A stretch of 64,000 nucleotides of DNA from Aspidapion aeneum (lineage: Eukaryota > Arthropoda > Insecta > Coleoptera > Brentidae): NCBI GenBank assembly GCA_963576565.1, contig OY755042.1, forward strand, positions 11,572,262 through 11,636,261, read 5' to 3'. Every line of letters starts with the position of its first letter. Position 1 is the stretch's first letter. Of the stretch, positions 41,809 to 53,336 are shown piece after piece. The notes below the pieces were generated by a model. That model did no database searches. It saw only the letters and a program-made list of their open reading frames with translations, and was not told the origin of the DNA. The translations under genes were made by a program, and so were the position numbers.

Positions 41809-42190
41809 GACTATAAATTCTCAGACTACTTGGTAGTCAAGATAAAACCATACTTTTTTAACGTCTTCACCCTAAAGAAATCTACGTGTCTCTTTTTTAT
41901 TAAACTAGTAAACAATGGATAACAATAACGTTATAATAGTTATAATAGGGTAATAATACCCTTAACAATTCACATGCCATCAATTTATGCCAGTGGACAC
42001 TTGACTTGGGCTGCCCCAGCCATTATAAATTTTACGACTATTTTTTGCTGGTTCAATACTTTTTGACCAACCAACGATACCTGAACCTTCCGATTTTCTC
42101 TTATCACAAACTTTGTGTGTATTCCACTTCATTGATTATCATCACGGATGGTTCTACACTTAGTAGACATTTGATTAAAAGTTCCTTCCA
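41809..42190. other. Unassigned sequence
   Basis: No gene or repeat pair is recognised. Confidence 0.5.
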
Positions 42191-42494
42191 GGGGGTTTAT
42201 TCTTTAAATGCTCTCTAGGGAGTGAATTTTCTCTTCAATTCACCGATACCATTGGCCAGTTTATAGTGTTTGATTTTAAACTGACGCGGAAGGGATCATT
42301 TTCGAAAGAACATTGGACATAACTGCTCTCCTGGTTTGCAATAGGAGAATTTTGAAAGGAGATTTCTTATTGAAAACATTCACAAAAAATGTCATTACTA
42401 TCAAATTTATGTCATATATCTGATATTGACCAATGGTAACCGTGAATTTAAGAGAACATTTACTCCCTAGATAGTATTTAAAGAATAAACCCCC
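42191..42494. mobile_element. 304-bp MITE with 70-bp inverted repeats
   Basis: GGGGGTTTATTCTTTAAATG and the following 50 bases are matched in inverted orientation by 42426-42494, including CTCTAGGGAGT and GATACCATTGGCCAG-like words. No target duplication is clear. It lies about 45 bp from the hAT remnant at 42540. Confidence 0.7.
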
Positions 42495-42539
42495 AGAGTG
42501 CTTATTCTGCAAAGTCTCTCTCGGGAGTAAAAGTTTTTT

Positions 42540-43652
42540 GGGTGAACTTTTTTAGCGTAAATAATTACAAGCCGGCATCGCCGCGCGGGGCAAGGTTTCA
42601 ATTTCACCCGTTTTTCAGCGGTGTATGGGCACGGATCACCTAACAAAAGGTGATCCGTGGTATGGGTGGCTGTTCACGCGCGTGGGCGGGGGAATGTTGC
42701 CCTTTCTACGTGTTGCCTATTCTATCCTTAGTGAACACGTATGAGTTTAAAACTGTTTGGTTTTCACTTTCTCCAACGTCGATCACGAGGATACGAGTGA
42801 TCCCCGTCTGGAACACGTCCTGATAGTCAGGAACAAATGTTCCATGCCAATCCACGACCGGACCGGTTTCGACCTTTTGGGCCATCCTCAGGTGAATGTA
42901 GGCGATAGCTCCGTGTGAGTTTGTTTTGATTTGGGGTATGTCGGTAGTAAAAGTCTTGCCGGTCGCATGTAATTGTTTGTTTTAGTTATCGTTTGTTTAT
43001 AAAATGGAAATAAATTGATTGATTACATAATTAACTGTGCAAATTTAAATACGTTGACATATGAACTTCGATTAAAAATAAAATCTTTAGGGTTACATAG
43101 ACCGGACCTTAAAATTAACCAAAATTTTAGTGCAAGTAATGCCGAGGGGTGTTCTAAAAAAACTTATAATAGAAAATTTAATAAAAAATTAAACGATGTT
43201 GAAAACTGGTTGTGCGGTTGTAAAAAAATTTATGTTATGAACAATCCACGAAGTGATCCTGCGTAGGTGGCAAAGGGAATGTGTGATATCAAGCACTTTA
43301 TTGAAAAGTTAAAAAGATACAAAGGAAGTGGTATTCATTTAAATAACCACATAGAATTTTGTACGATAGGCAAGACTGATATTAGGTGCCAATTGAATAG
43401 TGCCTATAGGCAAAACATTACCGAACATAATGAAAATGTGACATAAATTAGACATTAAATTCTGTGGGATTTTTGAGGTTGCTCTACGGGGCCATAAAAA
43501 AGAAATGCGAATGGACTTTATCTATAAACAAATAAACTAAAAACTACACCAAGTAGCTGCTTGTTTGGAAAATACTAAAATAAAATTGTTATCTTATTTT
43601 TCATGCAATTTAAATTTCTGCCCCTTCAAATTATAACGTCATCAGCGGCAAC
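42540..43652 (+). pseudogene. hAT transposase remnant with TTF-type zinc finger, copy A
   Basis: It is homologous to the better-kept element at 62592-63670. The frame at 43015-43266 carries ELRLKIKSLGLHRPDLKI and VENWLCGCKK, the start of a TTF-type zinc finger found in ZMYM1-like hAT transposases. A short deletion removes the second cysteine pair, and a TAG stop follows SDPA. Further on, decayed pieces read NSAYRQNITEHNENV and, near 43530, the transposase C-terminus. The right end (CAGCGGCAACTG-like) is degraded and the left terminal repeat is missing. Confidence 0.65.
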
Positions 43653-43707
43653 TGGAATCAGCGATTATAATAGTGTCGCCTGCGTAACGAAACTTGATAA
43701 TGGTATC

Positions 43708-44732
43708 CATATAAATAAGGTAGTTAGCAAAAGCCGAGGGGGTTCACAGACTCGAGCGTTTGATTTGACGCCCCAAAGCGCTCGGCAGGCCTTCACCTCA
43801 GTCAGTGCTTCTGCTGGCTCCGGTTCAAAAAAGCACTATTTAAAACGGCGACATTCAAAACAGCGGTCTCATTTGAGCGACATTTAAAAGAGCGACATTA
43901 TAAAACAGCGACATTCAAAACAGCGACATGCTAAAGCAGCGACATATCAAAAGGGCGACAGATTAAAAGAGCGACATATTAAAACAGCGATATTTAAAAT
44001 AGCGACATTTAAAACAGCGACATATCAAAACCGCGATATTCAGAAGAGCGACATCTAATAAAAACAGCGACAATAAATAAGCGTCTTAAAAAATAGCAAC
44101 AGTTCGACTAAGGAGTCTCTTTCCTAAAATATTTTTCAAAAAAAAAACTTTCCTGATTTCTTTCCCGAGATCCTAGAGGGTGTGAACCGAACTGAACCGA
44201 TCCGAACCGAACCAATTCGAACCGAACATATAGCCCTCGTGGTATAGAATCGGTTTGTTCTTTTGCGAAAAACTTTCCATTTTAACGTTGATTAAAAGTG
44301 ATACTGGCATTGGCTTAATTTGACGATTTTTGATGTCTTATTGTAACGTGGTTACTATAAGGTTTACTAAAATACCGGGTGTGGCAAGTCATAAGACGCT
44401 TTTTTAAGTGTTGGTTAATATTGATTTTTGAATTGTCGCTCTTTAAAATGTCGCTGCTTTGATATGTCGCTGTTTTGAATGTTGCTGTTTTGAATTGTCG
44501 CTGTTTTGAATGTCGCTGTTTTGATATGTCGCTCTTTTGAATGTCGCTGTTTTGATATGTCGCTGTTTTTTTAGATGTCGCTCTTTTGAATATCGCTGTT
44601 TTGATATGTCGCCTTTTTGAATGTCGCCGTTTCGATCTGTCGCTTTTTTGAACGTCGCTGTTTGAAATATCGCCGTTTTAAATATCGCTCTTTTGAACCG
44701 GTGCCGGTTCTGCTAACTACCTTATTCATATG
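43708..44732. mobile_element. Foldback element built from a 15-bp minisatellite
   Basis: The outer ends are AATAAGGTAGTTAGCA and its complement. The left arm (about 43848-44095) consists of 15-bp units of the form GCGACATTTAAAACA; the right arm (44438-44697) has the same unit in reverse (TGTCGCTGTTTTGAA). The 340-bp centre includes a CCGAACCGAA stretch (44180-44226). The left arm carries extra sequence (43730-43845) between the end and the array. The arrays are inverted relative to each other and could form a long imperfect stem. No protein is encoded. Confidence 0.75.
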
Positions 44733-45018
44733 TTAATAGACACTTATTGGAATAAAACCTGACCTTATTTAAACATCGACCCTATGGTGACAGATTTGCA
44801 TATAAAAAGCAGCTGCTCTTTTTCAAAATTCGGCCTTTGTGTATTTAAAAACCGGATTTATTAGTGTCGGTATTTATTGAATGAAAGCGTCTTTATTATT
44901 AAATCTGGCTTTGCTATGTCAATTTTGAAAGGTCAGCTGTTACTTTTCTGTGTAAATGTGTCAAAATAAAGTCGACTCTAAAATAAAGTCAGGTTGTATT
45001 CCAATAAGTCCCTAATAA
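44733..45018. mobile_element. MITE, TTATTGGAATAAA family, copy 1
   Basis: The left end TTAATAGACACTTATTGGAA continues TAAAACCTGAC, and the right end is the complement of TTATTAGGGACTTATTGGAA then TACAACCTGAC. It abuts the foldback at 43708-44732. A second copy is at 58761-59013. Confidence 0.7.
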
Positions 45019-46060
45019 TGAAAAAGGAAATTTTGTTTATTTATTTACCACTAAGCCGTACATGCAATGTAGATTCGCTTTCTGTCTAAAATGATATCTT
45101 AATACCGTCTGAGATTCCTCTCTAAGAATAGACATTTTTTAATAGCACTTAATGCTAATTTGAGCCTTTTTTTGTCGAGTATGTGCAGCAGTCAGATCGT
45201 GACCAACCGTAATTAATTGTCTGTTAAGACAATTAGACCTGTACAGTCTGTCCAAAATAAGATTTGTTAAATAATTTTTACGTTCCTAAAAATTGGGTTA
45301 TTTGAAGGTATTTAAATCTTAATCTCGTCTTCACGCCTGTCCCTGTATGTGTGTTTTTGTGTGTGCTTGTGTCTGTGTGTGTGTCCTAGTATGTGTCTAG
45401 GTGTGTGTCTGCCGGCCCACGATAGCTCAGGAACCGCTGGATCAATTTTCATGAGATTTTCCTTAATATGTGTAACCAAAAACTTTCATTTCTGACATAT
45501 TTTAAAAACGAACAGTTTTAAAGGCCGATATAGCGTGGTTCACTTGGAGTGTGTTAATGGGCTAGGAAGGTAGATCCGTCAGGGATCCATTTATTTAAAG
45601 TACGATTGGATTCAGTTCGGTTTGATTAACTTCTTTTGAGATTTTAGCATCGCCGTCGCAAAGAAAAGTGCCAAATTCGTAGCACTCTGTAGAGTTGTAA
45701 AATTGAATACAATGTTTTTTTTGTTCAAAAACATGTTTTAGACAAGTTTAAAAAACTGTGTTCTCTCTTTTAAATTTCACCACAAGCCAGAGTTGTCCCT
45801 TGTTTGTTTACACCGTAGTAAAGGAAAACAAAATAAGAAATGCCAGGTAACTATTTCCCTTAAAGGCTGGTCTATTTAAGCAATGCTAAAAGTTATTCCT
45901 TCAAAATGGAATTTTATTACAAATAAAATAAAGCCGTACAATGAATATCTTAAAAACTAAAGTTCTGACAACATTTTGAGGTAAGAGGAACACCTAAGAA
46001 ATAAACCTTTTTTATCAGGAAAAACTTAAAACTAAACCTACAACTTCTAGCTCAGTTCTA
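45019..46060. other. Unassigned except a family D fragment
   Basis: A TG-rich stretch at 45345-45410 belongs to the family D fragment at 45330-45597. Elsewhere no gene or repeat is recognised. Confidence 0.5.
45330..45597 (-). repeat. Family D fragment with TG-rich segment
   Basis: On the minus strand, AATGGATCCCTGACGGATCT, CTTCCTAGCCCATTAACACA and ATCGTGGGCCGGCAGACAC match the foldback at 37828-38570 in the same order. The TGTGTG tract here corresponds to the CACACGCAC stretch there. Confidence 0.65.
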
Positions 46061-46074
46061 AAACATAAGATCGT

Positions 46075-46200
46075 TCGAAAGTTCAAAAGTTTGAAAATAC
46101 AAAAGGTCGAAAAACAAAAGATCGAAAACACAAAAGGTCGAAAGTACCAAAGGTCGAAAATACCAAAGATCGAAAACCCAAAATATTGAAAATACCAATT
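46075..46200. repeat. GGTCGAAA minisatellite, locus 1
   Basis: Eight or nine units of about 14-15 bp, of the form ACAAAAGGTCGAAAAT, with point changes. The same unit forms the array at 56765-56925. Confidence 0.8.
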
Positions 46201-46271
46201 AATCGTATCAAGTCGAATTGACCTATTCAGCCTAGTCGAGAAATCAAATGTAAAAACTAATATAAGACGTG

Positions 46272-46375
46272 CAGCGGCGCACCCAGGATTATGCCTTGGG
46301 GGATAGGGGGGGTCAAGGTGTCTTGGGAGGGCCCAAGATTCCTAATTTCATATGTTTCCCCTGGGTGCGCCCATG
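46272..46375. mobile_element. hAT-like MITE, CAGTGGCGCACCCAGG family, copy 2
   Basis: CAGCGGCGCACCCAGGATTA at the left and the complement of CATGGGCGCACCCAGG at the right, only 104 bp long with a G-rich core. The flanking octamers do not match. Confidence 0.55.
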
Positions 46376-47875
46376 AGCCATTTTAAAGACACAAATAGGT
46401 GTCTTTTCACTAAACTTCGTGAAAAACAAAAATAAATGGTAAAAATGAAAAATTAAAAAATGGGTTTTATTGTTTTTTCTCATAATATGAGGTTAGGTAA
46501 AAAAATTTAAACAAAAGTAGTAAACCTTTTTATTAACTAAAACTTTCGTATTTGAGTTTTTTCGATAGGAGGTATAGTTTCGCTAAAAACCGTGAAAAAC
46601 CATCACCCACCCCCTAAAAGGTCACCCAATTTCACCCTAATAAATCGGATCGAGTCTAATTTACTTATCCTGTTTCTATATGCAAAATGTTACCATTAAT
46701 TATATTGTAGGGTAATGGGAAACATACTTGCAGGTAATCGGGAACAAGTTCCTCATTACTCGATTTTGCAATTTAATTATTTTTTTAGGACTGACATTTG
46801 TTGTTTTAATTAATTCTAGAAATATGCATTTCAGGTTAGAGCTGACATGTGGTAGTATGAGTCAATCATATAAAAATTATTTAAATTTAAATACATTTAT
46901 TTACATACCTTATTAAAAATAACAACAAAGCTCTGGAAAACACACACCTGCTCAGACCACACATGGTCAATATTCCAAAGTACACATGTATTTCCATTTA
47001 TTTCCAAAGATGTCACTAGCGGTGTAAAATGCATATTCCCCATAACCCGCTGTTCTTGATTACCCGCCGCTCCCCTACTTATCAAAAAATGTGTTGAAAA
47101 AAATCATGGTAGTTTTAAAAACTATATTTTGATATCTTTTGTTGTTTATAAATTGTATTGTTTTAAAACCCTTTTTAATTGTTTGTGGTTGCAAGCGGGC
47201 AAAACCGGCTGGGTAGTTATAAATATATTATTTCTTCAAATTCTCCATTTTTAAAAAGCAGGTTAGTATTTTGAAGCTTTTGCAGTACAGACCGACAAAT
47301 ATTATAAAAATTTTGTTTGAATTATTTGAACGATTTTAATTAATTTTTTTCAAGCAAGTTTTGGGAAGGTAAACATTTTTAGATATTGAATTTTTAAAGA
47401 CTGTGAAATTGCATTTTCTTATTTTTTCGTGCTCATTTGTGGGCGTAGCTTTTATGTAAAATTTTAATTAGCACCAAACTATAAGGTGTATCGACATCAG
47501 ACTTGTAGTAGATCTAATAAAGGTCTATCTGGCGTCACCTCTGTTATCGGATCTTAATTAGAAAAAATTCTTATGCTGATACGTCGCCGTGGCTTGCGTC
47601 GACATTACACCACGCACAAGTGTGTAGGAATTTATAAATTATTTTATTTATTTATCCAAAATAAAAGTACTTCTACTAATCAGAGTATTCTGTACTTATA
47701 AAAAGTAGTTCCAGTTAACAGCGCAGACCAGGCGAGGTGGCGGGTTGGAGGGGATAATAGGAGCGAGAAAAATTTAAAAATATTCTATTTGTCTGAGGTA
47801 CAATATTTTATTACGCTAAAAAAGCAGACCTTTTTATTTGTCCGTATCAGTATTAGTATTGAACCCTGCTACCCA
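46376..47875. other. Mostly unassigned; one possible degraded MITE
   Basis: At 46709-47081, GGTAATGGG/GGTAATCGGGAACA at the left is partly matched by TGTTCTTGATTACCC and CTCCCCTA at the right. This may be a decayed inverted-repeat element with G-rich ends like 39364-40236. No gene is seen. Confidence 0.4.
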
Positions 47876-49460
47876 TTCTTTACTGTGGTACAGTAAGCTC
47901 AGCTACTGTAAACAATGAAATTATGGTTACGTGGTTTCGTAGCTCCGATCTTTACTCCGGTATAGTAAATTAAGTTACTGCAGCGCGGTAAACAATGGAA
48001 CTGGAGTTATACCTGTTTAACAACTCCATTCTTTACTGTGGAGCAGTAAGAAGCATGCCTGTTCCAAGTATTTCGACAGTTTAGAGCAGCTTGGCGTTTA
48101 ATTTCTTGCACAAATAGCAAAAACGCGACTTTCAACTTTCAAAACAAAAAATATTTATATTTTTTAACCCTTAAATTTTATAGCATTCTAATGAAAATAA
48201 GGTAAAACATAAAATCTTTTATGTACGTATTTACTATTCGTACAGTCAACAAATCTCTAAAGTTCATTTAAAAAGGTTTAATAGTTCATTTAAAAAGTCG
48301 GAGTTTGTTACTACGTTTAATAAATATAGTGCAGTAAAACTGAAATTATGTCAATATACAGTGTTTTATTTTATTTCTTCCCACCCTTTTTAACCAATAA
48401 TTTTCGTCATAAAGAAAAAATTAAAAAGAATTTGAATCAGCAATTTTTTTGCTTTGAGCATTTATCATAAACAGGGGGCGGTTAAAAATCATTGAACACT
48501 ATACATAATTTTATAACACGACGATTTTAAGTTTTCAATTTCTGTCAAATCTGCTTTATTTTTATATGTTCGAATAATACTCAATTATCATAATTATAAA
48601 GTACTATTTTAGACAAATTTTAGACGTTTTATTTCTATTTTCATGCGTAATCAACTCTACAAAGTCTCTAAATATTTGAGTTCAAAAATCTTAAAATTTT
48701 TATTTTTTTAAATAAAACTAAATTCTTAGACTCTTTTTAAACTAAATTTTATTGTTTTGTCGACTGTACAAAAAATCGAAGATTTAGCCATATGAATAGG
48801 GCAACTCTTCCTCATTTTTTAAATGAGTTGAATGCTCTTCAAGGCAACCCATTAAAAAAAAAAGAGGAAGAGCTGCCGAGCCCTTCGCGGCGTGAAATCA
48901 AATGCTCAAGTATGTAAACTAGGGATGGGCTCTCGGAGCAGTACATGTTCATTTCGTAACAGGTTTTTACTCGGAACAGGTCGGAACACGTTTTTTAACA
49001 GCAATAATCGGCTGTCGACGAACAAAGAAAGCACAGGAAAGACCTGATGACCTTTTTTTTTGGTCGCAAATTTTTGTATGGGCGCCCTTTTCAACATTAG
49101 ACCCCCCGCCCCGTGAGGCACGTTACACTATTTTGACCAGTTCAGTTTGGAACAGGTTTTTTCTAGAACCGGAAGAGTTTGTACCTGTTCCTAAAAATAC
49201 GCTGTTCCGCCCATCCCTAATGTAAACACCCTCGGTAGGTGCGTCTTCTAACTACGTTATTCCTATGATTCAGGATTTACTGTACCGCAGTAAATAATGG
49301 AGTTGCGAAACCGCGTGCCTCTAGTTCCATTGCTTACCGCGCTACAGTAGTAGCGGACTTTACTGTACCGCAGTAAAGAATGGAGTTGCGAAACCGCGTA
49401 ACTATAGTTTCATTGTTTACTCCTGTACAGTAACTGAGCTTACTGTACCAAAGCATTGAG
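47876..49460. mobile_element. Foldback element with GGTACAGTAA arms
   Basis: Left arm 47876-48052 and right arm 49265-49460 are inverted. Each is built of diverged units containing CTTTACTG(T/C)GGTACAGTAA and GTAAACAATG(A/G)AACT. The arms are longer than a usual terminal repeat, and internal units make several alternative pairings possible. A hAT element with its own target duplication (48920-49219) lies between the arms. No ORF with a motif. Confidence 0.65.
48920..49219. mobile_element. 300-bp hAT MITE with perfect 8-bp duplication
   Basis: The ends are TAGGGATGGGCTCTCGG and the complement of TAGGGATGGGCGGAACAG. ATGTAAAC flanks it exactly on both sides (48912-48919, 49220-49227). Internal GGAACAGG(T) words repeat near both ends. 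It lies inside the foldback at 47876-49460, so it inserted later. Confidence 0.85.
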
Positions 49461-49468
49461 TAAATAAC

Positions 49469-49721
49469 CCATATAGAGGTGCCACCGGCCAGCTTTACCA
49501 TATTGAGGGACAGATGGCGCTGAAATAAATTCGTCTAGTACGCAATATTCAGAGACAACTACTAAAATCTAATGGCATTTGTATGATAGGCATGAACCTC
49601 GGAACTCGCACATTCAACTAAATCGTACTATCAGTCCCTGAATATTGCGTACTAGATGAATTTGTTTTAGCGCCATCTGCCCCTCAATATGATAAAGCTC
49701 GCCGGTTGCACCTCTATATGG
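49469..49721. mobile_element. 253-bp MITE, ATGGCGCTGAAA family, copy 1
   Basis: The left end CCATATAGAGGTGCCACCGG and about 80 further bases are inverted at the right end (… CCGGTTGCACCTCTATATGG), including CAGATGGCGCTGAAATAAAT and TAGTACGCAATATTCA. A second copy is at 57814-57981. Confidence 0.75.
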
Positions 49722-49818
49722 ATCATATAGTCACAGACCAAAGTAAAGAATGGATTTACGCGACCCAAATGCATCCGAACCAATTTCTATGTTCTTTGGT
49801 TTTACAAGATCAAGTTTT

Positions 49819-49988
49819 AAGCCCATCACACACAAAAATGCATAAACGCATAGCATGGCACATAGTGGTGCAAAGCCAATCAGCGATCGAATAGCAGCGG
49901 CCATATTGGATTTGCGTAAGAAAAGTCCATAAGGTTGAACTTCTATGCGCCATGCTATGCGCTATGCATTTTTGTGTGTGATGGGCTT
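49819..49988. mobile_element. 170-bp MITE, AAGCCCATCACACAC ends
   Basis: AAGCCCATCACACACAAAAA then TGCAT at the left is a perfect inverted match to the right end, and TAGCATGGC(A/G)CATAG extends the pairing to about 45 bp. Open frames over it on both strands are palindrome effects. Confidence 0.75.
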
Positions 49989-50763
49989 GACCGTTCAAAA
50001 CAAAATGGGTTCGTAACTGCATTATACGCGAAACTGAGGTCGCGTTTAAAGTTAAAATTCTGCAGTTCCTTTTGCATGGCCCATTTTTCTCTTATCTTTT
50101 ATTTCAGGCACGCGCAGTTATCTGGTTTGTACTTTATCCTTTACTAAAGGATAGTGTTTAACCTTACTTGTGCTCGAATAACGCAAGCTATTAGTTCCTT
50201 TATTTAAAGAGAGTGCTGCCGCGCATATAATGTTATGACAAAATGTTGTGTAAATTTAAAATATTTTTGATACCAGACAATTATTTCGAGAGCAACCAAT
50301 GCGGAGTAATCTGCAGATTTAATTTTATGCCAATTATTGAAACTTATTTTTTATAAAAATTGGTAGGTATGTGTTGTTTGCCAACAGTGTTTACCAACTA
50401 ACTACCTAATTTTTAAATAATTTTGCCTACATATTGACTGATAAATAAAGGATAAAGGATAAAAAATTGTGTCTGCAAAAGGTCAAAATTGGGCTTCTAA
50501 TTATCACGTGACATCTGTTATTTAATGTCGCATTTATAAGGGATATACTAAGCTAAAGGAGGGCGTGCAAAAGATCCTTAATATATTAATAATTTTAACA
50601 GTTAAAATAAACCTATATGGTTTTTAAGTTTAGTTTATAGTTTGATCAATTAGACGTCCAAATATAAGTATAAATTAATTTTTAATGTTTGGCAGTTAGT
50701 GGTATTTCGCCTTGGAAGGCAGAGTTGGTTGCTGGTCCCCGATGCGTAACTTTTAAACATTTG
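49989..50763. other. Unassigned sequence
   Basis: Short AAAGGATA words occur near 50139 and twice near 50445, without clear structure. No gene is seen. Confidence 0.5.
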
Positions 50764-52058
50764 CACCAGTATTTACTAAGATGGTTTAGGGTTTAAGTTT
50801 AAAGTTTAGGTTTAGGTTTAACTTTTAGTTTATCTTTTGTGAAACGTTTTAACTAAATTTCTTTCAAACTTAATAAAAGTTAATGGAATTTTGGACTAAT
50901 TATAACTACATAGATTATATCGCAATGGAAAAAAAACGGTTTAAATAAATATCAGCAAGGATTCCGTAACAAAATGGAAAAAAACGGAAAAGAAATGGTT
51001 TAAACTATGGTTTAAGTTGTAGGGAACGAGGTTTAAGTCAAAATGCAGCGATATTTAAGTGAATTACTTACATTTTTCAATTTACACTTACTTCCCAAAC
51101 TTGACATTGTCGGAAAATGTGTTCTAATTTCGTAATTTTTATTATATAACTTGCACAAACAAAGCGAAACTGAAAAATAAATTTTTAAATTTATTAAAAT
51201 GACGTAAAAGTGACTTGACTGACACTTGCTGGACTAAGTACTGGGATTGTCATCTGCTTTCATCTCGGTGCACGTACATCTTAAATATATCTGTATGGCT
51301 AGAGCGTATTAAAACCATTAATGGAAAATGACTGCTACAATAAATAAATAAATAAATAAAAACATTTTTTATTGTATTAATTTAAAGATTATTTGCAAAT
51401 AAACAAATCGCGTGTGAGTTTATTTTGATTTTAATCTGAAGATCGTTTTTTTTACTTTCCTCGTCAAGGTAAATATCGTTTAAAAGCTACATGTTAAAAT
51501 ATAAAAGAGATGAGAATTTAGTACTAAACGGTTTATCCAGCCTGGTGTACATTGCCCTAAAAAACTCGCTCTAATAGTTAATTGAAGCTAAAAATCGTAT
51601 AAAATTTTGTCATTTCGTTCCTAAATATGCTCAAATTTTACATTTTTAACAAATAAATTAACAAAAACGTGATTGTTTTCAAGTTACAATGAGATAAACC
51701 ACCCCCCGGAGGTAGTTTAAAATTTAGGACGATTTTTAGTCGGAATCCCTTGACCAAGGGGTTTAATGTGACGTAGTAGTCTAAATAAGACAGTTGTAGA
51801 AAAATCAGTTTTCCATGTTTTCTTCTTTTTTCCGGTCTATATGGTCCATTTCAAACGGTCCATTTCAAGAATAAATCGTCTTAAATTTCAATTTTTAGGA
51901 CATTTTATCGTCCGTACAGGTAAAAATACCAAATCAATTGCGGCCTGTTTCGGCAAAAAATCAATTTTTCCAAACCAATGCACATTTAAATTTTAAACCT
52001 AAACCTTAAACTTAAACCAAAACCTAGACTAAAACTTACGCCTTAGTCAATACTGGTG
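50764..52058. mobile_element. Foldback element with TTTAGG-like arms
   Basis: The ends are CACCAGTATTTACTAAG and the complement of CACCAGTATTGACTAAGG. Just inside are degenerate runs such as GTTTAGGGTTTAAGTTTA at 50784-50830 and the C-rich complement (AAACCTAAACCTTAAAC) at 51980-52035. The interior is AT-rich with an AAATAAAT run at 51340-51358 and no coding signal. The arm repeat resembles a hexamer telomere-like word but is too irregular, and not the insect TTAGG pentamer. Confidence 0.6.
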
Positions 52059-52983
52059 TTGATGTTTCACGTATTACAATTGGTTACGGATACTGATAAT
52101 GATAGGCGTGCAAAAGTGCAGTGCTGCTTTTTTACCCCAATATATTTAGAAAACTGAATTATTTACAATTTTTTTTGGCGATCACAACAGAAAATATATA
52201 TGTTGGAACTCTTTACTTTAATTCCCTCTAACGCTAACCTCCATTGGGCCGATCTATTAACATGTTGTTGAATGCAATGGAGAAAACAAGGGATTTTTAT
52301 CGAAAAAATTCTTACACTGCAAGATGCGATGTGACTATACTTTACCTAATCATAATATTGTGTGAACTTTGGTGGTCATAATAAAAACAAAAAGAAGCTC
52401 GAATTTGAAAAATTATGCCAACTAACTGTGATGTGTAATTTGATCAGTTTGATGTGCCAACATCTCATTAAAAAGAGTTAGTAAAAAAGTTTTTTTTCAT
52501 TCTTTTTATACATAAAATTTTTTATCCTACAACTTTTATTTCTCATTGAAGGGTAAAATATTTTAAACATACTTTCCTGAAGTACCTCTTACTGAATTTT
52601 TCCCGCCTTACATCAAGTTATTTAACCTCAGTCCAGCCAACGCGTAGCCTATAGAACAACAATGCACTTTACATAAGAAAAATAGGAATTATTATACTGT
52701 TTAAAGCATGTGCGTACGCAGGAAAAATCCAGGAAGGGACAACACCGATCTTATATGATGCAAAATATTTATCCATGCTATAAGAAAATGATTCATGATA
52801 CAAAATATTTATTCATGCTATAAGAAAATAATTCCAGAACCTTTGAGAAGCAAAATGGTTAGTTTTGCATGAAATTTAGCACACTTACTAACAACTATAT
52901 TATACTACTTAAATCGGAAACGCTTCCACAACTTTATCAAAGGATATCAAAGACCTCAAAACTACGATTAGCAAAAATCATTA
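52059..52983. other. Unassigned; one short tandem duplication
   Basis: A unit of about 42 bp (CAAAATATTTATCCATGCTA then TAAGAAAATGATTCATGA) is duplicated at about 52760-52835. No gene is seen. Confidence 0.55.
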
Positions 52984-53105
52984 CAGTGGTGACTCGATAA
53001 TCGGATCAATTAAAACCGGGCCGATCCGAATTATCAAGGAATCCGAATTGTTGAGGACATTTTTTTAATAACAACAAATGTAATGTCCTATCCGTACTCA
53101 TCCAC

Positions 53106-53330
53106 TTACCACTTCAAAAGTAGCACTTTCCGCACGCGAGTAAACATACATGGATTTCCAAAAAATTGAACACAAACCTTAAATTTTTCCGAATATCGCT
53201 GATTATTGATATATCCACCATATTTCAGAGCTAATGATTTTCCAGTAACGCTATCACTTTTTAGTGCATCAGAAATCTCTGACTTCTCTTTTGTGGTTAA
53301 AGTTTTATGTTTTCTTTTGATTGGACCCAT
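53106..53330 (-). CDS. CENP-B/psq-type DNA-binding N-terminus (Tigger), truncated
   Basis: A 74-codon frame. Residues 1-38 (KRKHKTLTTKEKSEISDALK ... GKSLALKYG) match the first helix-turn-helix of Tigger/pogo transposases and CENP-B-like proteins, which contacts the element's terminal repeats. After residue 38 the reading leaves the domain (GYINNQRYSEK...), marking the internal deletion. The ATG at 53330-53328 looks like the original start. A Harbinger-type element is inserted only a few bases upstream of it, so its original leader and promoter have been displaced. Confidence 0.7.
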   Translation of the reverse strand: MGPIKRKHKTLTTKEKSEISDALKSDSVTGKSLALKYGGYINNQRYSEKFKVCVQFFGNPCMFTRVRKVLLLKW

Positions 53331-53336
53331 TAGCTA

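Noticed and set aside
42560..42720. Possible structured small RNA gene (GC-rich hairpins, GGATCACC...GGTGATCC)
   Set aside because: The region is shared with the hAT copy at 62755, so it is element sequence; it does not match an snRNA or tRNA I know.
43848..44697. Possible CRISPR-like array (regular short repeats)
   Set aside because: Units are contiguous 15-mers with no spacers, inverted in the other half, in a eukaryotic context.
50784..50830. Interstitial telomere sequence
   Set aside because: Repeats are irregular TTTAGG/TTTAAG words, not TTAGG, and are mirrored in the opposite arm of a foldback.
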